From contig CM063258.1 of the NCBI GenBank assembly GCA_032158295.1, forward strand, positions 5,474,583 through 5,538,582: a stretch of 64,000 bases of DNA. Reading direction: 5' to 3'. Under the pieces are notes generated by a model, which was given only the letters and a program-made list of their open reading frames with translations, searched no databases and had not been told where the DNA came from. Positions 44,101 through 53,100 of the stretch are shown here, one piece after another. Position 1 is the first letter of the stretch, and the number at the start of each line of letters is the position of its first letter. The translations under genes were made by a program, and so were the position numbers. This stretch comes from Pycnopodia helianthoides (taxonomy: Eukaryota > Echinodermata > Asteroidea > Forcipulatida > Asteriidae).

Positions 44101-47100
44101 TTTGAGTACTTTGTACACATAGTTGTCAGGCATGCAACGTTTCCTCGGATCAGCTGATTTCCTCTTTTTTATTCTCAGTTTTACCATTCAAAATTGAAAA
44201 ATACTGTACAAAATCATTGAAATTTTGTTATTTCCTCTTTTTTGGTGAAGTTACAGTTGCATGCCTGACTTTTACTGTTACTCAAGCTTAAGTATTTTTT
44301 TCTGTACACATGCTCAAGAACATGCACTCGTACTCATAGAAAAATGATTTCAACTCAACTAGTACTTCATATTCTCTGCACGTATCGGGTGTTTTAATGG
44401 CAGAGATGTGAGTTATTAATGCTACAAGCATAGCGATGACTCAACACCATTAATTTGAGAAATTGAGGCGGATCGGATCGGAGAAGATCGGATCATGGCA
44501 AAGTACTTGTACTCATCAAAATGTACTCAAATTCAACTTTGCATTTTGTATTTTTAACGTTTCAAGTGTTAGGGCCTACGCTACAGTACACCAGGCTTTA
44601 ACTGTTTATACGCCTAAATGTAAACCATGACAGTGGATAAATATTTCACTATATTACCCATTTTTTACCGGCCAGGTACATCTTTGCGAAGCTGAGGATG
44701 TCCACGACTACATCCGGAACGGTTTCCCCTTCCAAAACAAAAACAAAGGAGAGAAGACGTTAGTTGCCGTCAAGATGCTGAGAAAAGATGCCAACAAGAA
44801 TGCCAGGTAAGTTGCCTAAGGATTATTTCCTCTTCACATGGATCCCTTTAAAAAAGTTAGAATTGTGTCAATAATAATAATACCATAAGAAGCTGGTTAG
44901 CTTTAATTTAAGATTCTGCTTTAAGACGACGGCAGTAATTTTGTATCTGTAAATGTTTCTTAGTATTTTTCTGTGAGGAGTTGTTTACTGTCTTTGGATT
45001 TCTGCCCCCGAGGCAACCCTGCACCTGATCCATCCCCACCATGCAGCTCCCATGACCCTGGCAACCTATCCCACTCTTGTTCCTAATCCCAGCACTTGAC
45101 AGCTCAGTCCCAGCCAGGGGCCAGACTTTCCCCGACAGCCCACCCCTGGATGATTGGGTTTTTTTACCGGCACCCACCGGTTTTGACTTAACCTCCCCTT
45201 GGGTGTACACAACAAGAACCCCAATTGACCTCCTCCAGCTAATATCCCTATCTCTTGTAACTAATCTCGCCCCCATGACCGAGGGTTACAGCCAGGGGGG
45301 CAGGCAGCTTTCACACCCCTGGATGTCTGGATGCTGTACGTGGACCAAGAGCGTAAGACCCTCAGTCTTAAACACCAGGGTCTTGCCACCAACCCCTATT
45401 AACCCTGTCTGCCTGTATCCCCTCCCTTGGCCATGGGTACCTCCTCAGGGGTTCTCACCAGCCTATCACTTGATAGTCTGGCTGTAACCATGGAGAAAGA
45501 AAATAACCTAGACGGGTTTTTTACAACAACAACAACAACATAAATATACCCCTCAGCCAGCCCCCCTACTGATCTTGTATCCAGTTCTGTTGTAACTGAG
45601 CTCCTTCACCTGGCACTGGATCGCATTGGTATGAAGGCTTTGCCTGCTGGATGGCGTGGCTAAGCCTCCATGTACTTTAAAAGAGTCAGACTCTTCCATC
45701 CTTTACCACCAACCCTTCTTGACCCCCGTCTGGTGGTATCAACTTCTTCTTGTAACCAATCCCCGGGTCACCTGGCAATGGGTGTCACCCCTAGGGGACA
45801 TAATTCACCAGCCCTCCCCCTAGACTTGCTCGGCCTTCTTGCAAAAACCGTAGAGGCAAGCCTCCATCTGCTGTGTCAAGTTGCCATGTTGTTTTGATGG
45901 ATGACCGCCATATGGTTTGGGGAGAGCCATGGACTTCTAGAAACACTCCACAGAGTCCAATTATGGAGCTTGTGTTGTACAAACATTTACTGTGCAACAA
46001 TTACACTTGTTTCCTTTTTTAAGACCTACATGATACCATGCTCTATGATTATACTACCCAATGTTTTGAGTAAAGATTCGTTGTCTTCCATTTTTCACGG
46101 AAATATCATGGAGACTGAATCATGTGTTCATTTGATGCTATAGACAGCTTCAATTTTAACTTTACTTTTAGAAAGGACTTGGGAAAATTGGTACTCCAAT
46201 TTTAGACAATGCACTACACACAATAATCGATAAGTCCCGATGGCGATGCGCAGCCACATACTGCCACATCAAGTGAAATTCCATCAGCTTGTCAAGACCT
46301 TGTCAGTGAAAACCTCGATGGAGCTTTTAAAAGACCTCACTTGAGCACGAGAGCCGAGTCCGGGGGCCATCCTCTGCACGTATCGGGTGTTTTAATGGCA
46401 GAGATGTGAGTTATTAATGCTACAAGCATAGCGATGACTCAACACCATTAATTTGAGAAATTGAGGCGGATCGGATCGGAGACCGGTGGAACTAAACCAG
46501 AAGAAAAATAAACTAGACACAAAGTAATCAGTGCAACATCCAGAGGGTTCAAACAGGGCAACAAATAATTTAGAACGGGTATTGTGGGTGTGAACTGTTT
46601 TACACTTCAAAGTTTGAACCTATTACTTAGAGAGTTTTGATTTTTGTTCTCTTGATTTATCAAAAAACTGTTGTGGACTGAGACAGTGACAGCGGGGCCA
46701 AAATAAACATCAAGGATTACATAAAATGTTGGACAGTTGATCATGCATCGCGATGACTCAACACTATTAATTTGAGGAAATTGAGGTGGCCTGATGAGCT
46801 ATCTGTTAATGAGGTGTCATTTTGGGGGGAATCAAGTGACACACTCGTGTTCAGGTAGTACCAGTGTGTCTGTGAAAACAATCTCAGGCTGTTCCTACAA
46901 CTTGATAACTTCCAAGCATCGTACTTTGGGTACGTGTTTGTTGCAGGCATGATACTTCATACAGAGACAACAGAGGCAATCGCCTCCATGCCCCTGGTCA
47001 TTGCCTCCATGCCCCTGGTCCTTTGCCTCCATGCCCCTGGTCATTGCCTCCATGCCCCTGGTCATTGCCTCCATGCCCCTGTTCATTGCTTCCATGCCCC

Positions 47101-50100
47101 TGGTCATTGTCTCCATGCCCCTGGTCATTGTCTCCATGCCCCTGGTCATTGCCTCCATGCCCCTGGTCATTGCCTCCATGCCCCTGGTCATTGCCTCCAT
47201 GCCCCTGGTCATTGCCTCCATGCCCCTGGTCATTGCCTCCATGCCCCCTGGTCATTGCCTCCATGCCCCTGGTCATTGCTTCCATGCCCCTGGTCATTGC
47301 TTCCATGCCCCTGGTCATTGCCTCCATGCCCCTGGTCATTGCCTCCATGCCCCTGGTCATTGTCTCCATGCCCCTGGTCATTGCTTCCATACCCCGGGTT
47401 CATTGCCTCCATGCCCCTGGTCATTGCCTCCATGCCCCTGGTCATTGCCTCCATGCCCCTGGTCATTGCCTCCATGCCCTGGTCATTGCCTCCATGCCCC
47501 TGGTCGTTGCCTCCATGCCCCTGGTCGTTGCCTCCATGCCCCTGGTCATTGCCTCCATGCCCCTGGTCATCATGCCTCCATGCCCCTTGTCATTGCCTCC
47601 TTGCCCCTGGTCATCATGCCTCCATGCCCCTGGTCATTGCCTACATGCCCCTGGTCATTGCCTCCATGCCCCTGGTCATTGCCTCCATGCCCCTGGTCAT
47701 TGCCTCCATGCCCCTGGTCATTGCCTCCATGCCCCTGGTCATTGCCTCCATGCCCTGGTCATTGCCTCCATGCCCTGGTCATTGCCTCCATGCCCCTGGT
47801 CTCTGCCTCCATGCCCCTGGTCATTGCCTCCATGCCCCTGGTCATTGCCTCCATGCCCTGGTCATTGCCTCCATGCCCTGGTCATTGCCTCCATGCCCCT
47901 GGTCTTTGCCTCCATGCCCCTGGTCATTGCCTCCATGCCCTGGTCATTGCCTCCATGCCCCTGGTCATTGCCTCCATGCCCTGGTCATTGCCTCCATGCC
48001 CCTGGTCATTGCCTCCATGCCCCTGGTCATTGCCTCCATGCCCCTGGTCATTGCCTCCATGCCCTGGTCATTGCCTCCATGCCCCTGGTCTCTGCCTCCA
48101 TGCCCCTGGTCATTGCCTGGGTGCCACTTGAAATGTTCCAGTAGACATTTACGCTCCCATCATAGAGGTGCCTTTGCTATTGATATAAAGAAGAACTGCC
48201 GTGTCTTTACTGAGGAAAAACTGCCTCGCCCTCACAAGAGCAAAGTATCAGGCCAGGAGTCGATTTCACAAAGATTTAAGAGCGATCTTAACTGTGCACC
48301 GATCTTAATTGCTAAGCAGTGTGTGATGTCACAATACAAATCACTGTGGTAACACTGACAACTTATTTGAAGACACGTATTGATACCTCGCCATGCAATG
48401 CCTCAAAAACCATATAAGTCTAACTTGGTGTTTTGTGAAATTGACCCCTGTGTCAATAATTGCCATAGTGATTTGTATTGTGACATCCCACTTTGCTGAG
48501 CAACTAAGATTGAGAAATTAGAATTAGCTGTTGCAAACTGCTTACCAACCAAAAGGACCTGGAGTATAAATGCAAAAAATTAGTTAGTGGCCTGACGTTT
48601 CGACCCTAGCAGAGTCTTTCTCGAGGGCTAAATGACAAGACAACACACATACATGCATACAAGGGGGACAAAAGCAGTCAAGTGGAAAAACATGAATAGA
48701 GAGAGTGGAGAGAGAAAAGCAAGAAGCATTCAGAAAAGCAGGGGGTAAGCAGGGATTATGCTTTTGTCCCCCTTGTATGCATGTATGTGTGTTGTCTTGT
48801 CATTTAGCCTTCGAGAAAGACTCTGCTAGGGTCGTAACGTCAGGCCACTAACTAATTTTTTGCAACTGATATTGATACACATCTTAAGGGTAATATTATC
48901 TCTTTGTTGAAGTCGCACAAATAGCTAAGATTGATCTTAACTACAAATCACTCTTAATTGCTAAGCAAAGTGTGATGTCACAATACAAATCACTATGGCA
49001 ATATTGCCAACCCATCTTAAGATAAATCTTAGTGCTCTGTGAAATCTGCCCCTGATCTTACACTTCTGAGAATAACTACAAATCAAACGTCACATAAATA
49101 TCCTTCACAGTTATCTCTTATTCATGAAAACTGTTTAATAATTGGTTAATTTAACCTACTATAAACATGATAACTGTACCGCATAAATTAAATTTTCCTA
49201 CCACTCTACTCGCCGCTTAATTTCACAAGGATGAATTATGCGAAAGTGTTTGAATTATTCAATTGTTTTAAAATTCCAAATTAAAAAGCCTTCATGATTG
49301 ATGTGCAGCGTTGTATCTCAAATATCCATTAATCTTGACTACTATCCAAAACTCTAAGCATAGAGCTCTCTAATTACGTGTCTAGCTCGTCCGTGGAATG
49401 TATCGGCTAGCCTATTGATGTATGCATCCCGTGCTGGCCATTAATCTTTTTTGAGCGATATATTACCACGCGCAGACACCCTGGCTATGAAACTGCAAAT
49501 CATTTTGGTATTTTTTGAAGGGAAATATTACCTATAAAACCTCAAAACATATGTGGCAGATAAATTTGTGCAGGCGTTTGTTTTTAAAAGCAGTAAGTTT
49601 GTGTGTCTATTTTCAGACAGATGTTATGTGTCATTCATTTGTTGTGAAATTCTTTTTGTTTTTCAATGTACATGGTTAATGCCTTAACCTTTCTTCCTTA
49701 TTATACCAGTATTGGATGCATAGGATTGCATTGTAACAGAATATAAACACAAGGTGGAATCTGGACTGTTCCATTTTAACGAGGTGAAGCCGAGTGAAAT
49801 GAAAAGGCCAGATTTGTTGTTTAGGCCAGATTTTGTTAAAAATCTAACAGCGCAAGCGCCGATAACAGGACTGAATAGATAGTTCCCAGAAGACGCCATC
49901 TTTACGGGCAAATTGCATTTTGGCTTGCAGGTGCGTCAAATGCTCAACTTATTAACGCAGCCGCGTTGTTCACTGACCAATCCTGCAATGAGTTTCGTGA
50001 AATGCGCGCGTGTTGCACGCCGTTCTCACACGAAACGCCGCACTGTTTGTTCTAAACTGCCCGTAAAGATGGCCGATTTACGTCATACTGCAACCTAGAC

Positions 50101-53100
50101 ATTTTCAGTTTTTTTAGATGTGAGAGGAAAACCCCAAATGGGATAAAAACCCAATCTGGGCCCAATTTCATAGAGCTGCTTAACCGCCGATTCTGTGCTT
50201 ACGTACGAGTTTCTATTTCATAGCCTGCTAACCGTAAGCACACGAAAAGGTATGCTAACCTTCCGGTGCTTACTCACTGCCCGAAAAAGGAATGACGAAA
50301 CAATGCAATTACATGGTGAACGCGCAAGATGACTGCCTTATGTTCTTGCTAAGCTGTGAAATACGCTTATGCTTAAGCAAATTTTTCTGCTGCTGTTAGC
50401 ACGAAAATTTGCTTAGCCGTTAATCAGCGCTATGAAATTGGGCCCAGGTAGGGACTGAAAACCCAATCCTTATGTAAGGCTCGGGTCTGAGGTGGGGTTT
50501 GAACCGGGCTCCGTAGAAGTAAAAGTCAGGGGGAAAAAGCCAACCTGATCGTGGTGAGACAACCAGTGCAATCCAAAACTAAAACCAGGTGCCCAAGAAA
50601 AAAAAGTTATCTGTTTGAAAAAATGATTGAAGTGTTAGTTGTTTGTGATATTCTTCTTTAGAACGGACTTCATGAAAGAGATGAAGATCATGTCACAGCT
50701 TCGCGATCCCAACATCGTCCGCCTCTTGGCTGCCTGTACTGAGGACGAGCCCCTGTGCATGGTGGTCGAGTACATGGAGAGCGGAGACCTCAATCAGTAC
50801 TTGTTCGAATCCGAGGCCCAGTGGGCCGTGGCCCCAACTGGAGCTACAAACGTCAGAACCGTCACGTAAGTTCTCTGGCCTCATTTCATGAAGCCATTAA
50901 AGCACATGTAAAACATTGATCATTTTCAAGGACTAGTATCCACACTTTATGTGACCCAACATGTACATGAAATAACAAACTGTAAAATGTTAAGATCAAT
51001 CGGTCTTTGGAGTCATGAGAAAAAAAAACCATTATATGTTTTCATTGTTTTCAAACATCGATTTTATCACCAGTGATACATACTAATAGTTTTACTCATG
51101 TACTAAAAACTATAGCATTTCAAGCAAAACTATTTCAAGGGAAGTTTACCACCATGACCATCTTTATACAGTGTAAGTTATGTGCAAATCCGTGAACATT
51201 TATATTTTCAATCTTACCAATGTTGCACACACCCTTTAAGCACAACTTAATTTGGGGGTGAAAAATAAGAAAGGTGCACAACCGTGGTTGCCAAAACAAG
51301 TGAGATTTGTATTTCTGACGATTACTTTTGCAGACTCGGAGCTCTGATCTACATGGCGACACAGATAGCCTCCGGCATGAAATTCCTCTCCTCCCTAAAC
51401 TTTGTCCATCGTGACCTGGCCACGCGTAATTGCCTCGTGGGACGTGCCTTCACCATACGCATCGCTGACTTTGGGATGAGCAGGAACCTGTACTCTGGCA
51501 ACTACTACAGGATAGAGGGAAGAGCTGTGCTGCCAATCAGATGGATGGCATGGGAGAGCATACTGATGGTAAATACAACAATTCCTGAAACATTTTTTCC
51601 CGGAGATCGATTGTCACAAAGCACTATGATTCATCTTAAGTGAGTTATCATATTCCCATAGTGATGTAATTTTGACATCACTTTTGTAAGCAACTGCGAT
51701 GATGCAGTTAATCATCTGAACTCTTGGTAAATCGACCATCAAATCTTAAAGTAACCCGTCAATTTGTAGACTCTGTCACCTTGTTCGCTCAAAGAGTGAC
51801 ATTGTACATTCTAGGGCATTTCCTGGCAGGCAAGGTACTACACTGGTTTTTAAACCACCGGTTCCAAGAAACCACTACAACTCATTATACATGGTGTTAC
51901 AGCAAACCTTACTGGGTACGCCAGGCATATGAGAAACGTTACATTTTGTATCATAACTACCACATACAATCAAGAGTTGTAAAAAATAACTACTGAAAAT
52001 TTTATGAGATCTGGGGTCGATTTCACAAAACTTTCTAACTTAGGACTATCTAGCAATGCTAAGAATAGGACTTCTAAGTAGTCCTAACTTTGACTAGTCC
52101 TAGCAAGCTAAGATAGGACTAGTCCTTAATACTGTCCTAACTTAGACTAGTCCATCTCTTAGCATTGCCTAGGACTAGTCCTAAGTTAGGAAAAGTTTTG
52201 TGAAATCGACCCCTGCTCCCTTCCTTCTCATCACAATTTGATAAGAATCGGATGCTGCAATTTCTTTAAAATGCAAGAGTGTATGTTCTCTTCCATTTGA
52301 GTTAGTGTTAAAACTGTGCCTGCAGGAAGTCGGCTCTGTATGGTTTTCTTTTTGCAAACACATGTCTCAGGTTACGTGGTGTACACATGTGCTTAATAGA
52401 AATAGTTATGAAGTGATTGAATTTCCCCAAGCACCCAAATCCTCAAAAGTCCTTTGCATGGTTTGGCTTGATTTTGATGGATCTGGTATTGATTTACACC
52501 CCTGTTTCAACTACTCTTAGCTAGTTGGGTATTAAGTTGCAATAGAGAGGATTATTTTTTATTGACTTGGACCAGAGCACTTATTTTATCCTGGGTGATT
52601 CATTCCGTAAGAAAAACTTACAGATCTCCCATGGATCACAGCTCACATAAAAACTACTAGAATGCAATTAAAATACAAGAACAAAAGGTTATATTTACAA
52701 AGGAAACATTGGATCCTGGCTCACAGAGAAGCAATTAAAATATTAAGCACTTAGGGGAATTCATGTTTGTTGAAAATATTCTGAACGAGTGACTTATAAA
52801 GAAAGGGCTTTAAAGGAACATTACAGAATTTTTTTTTGCTAACTAAACAGTTGCTGGCAGTGTGAGCACTTTATGTAATCCACCATATACATAAACTGTC
52901 AAACCTGTAGAAGTTAGAGATCGATCGGCCATCTGGGTCACGAGAAAATAGTGAAAAACCATTTACACATTTGCATGAAATCATATAGATTCAACAAATG
53001 AATAAAACGCTCACTGAGCGATAAACTCCAATCGGAAAATTAGTTCAAATATGGAATTTCAGACAGAAATATTTCAAGGGATGTTTTCTAATATCATCAT

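Noticed and set aside
20770..48119. CRISPR-like appearance of the regularly spaced repeats
   Set aside because: These are direct tandem arrays without unique spacers, in an animal genome.
46934..48352. 370-470 codon + strand ORFs (ASMPLVI / CLHAPGH / PPCPWSL repeats)
   Set aside because: The 21-bp unit is a multiple of three, so each frame stays open; this is an intronic minisatellite, not a gene.
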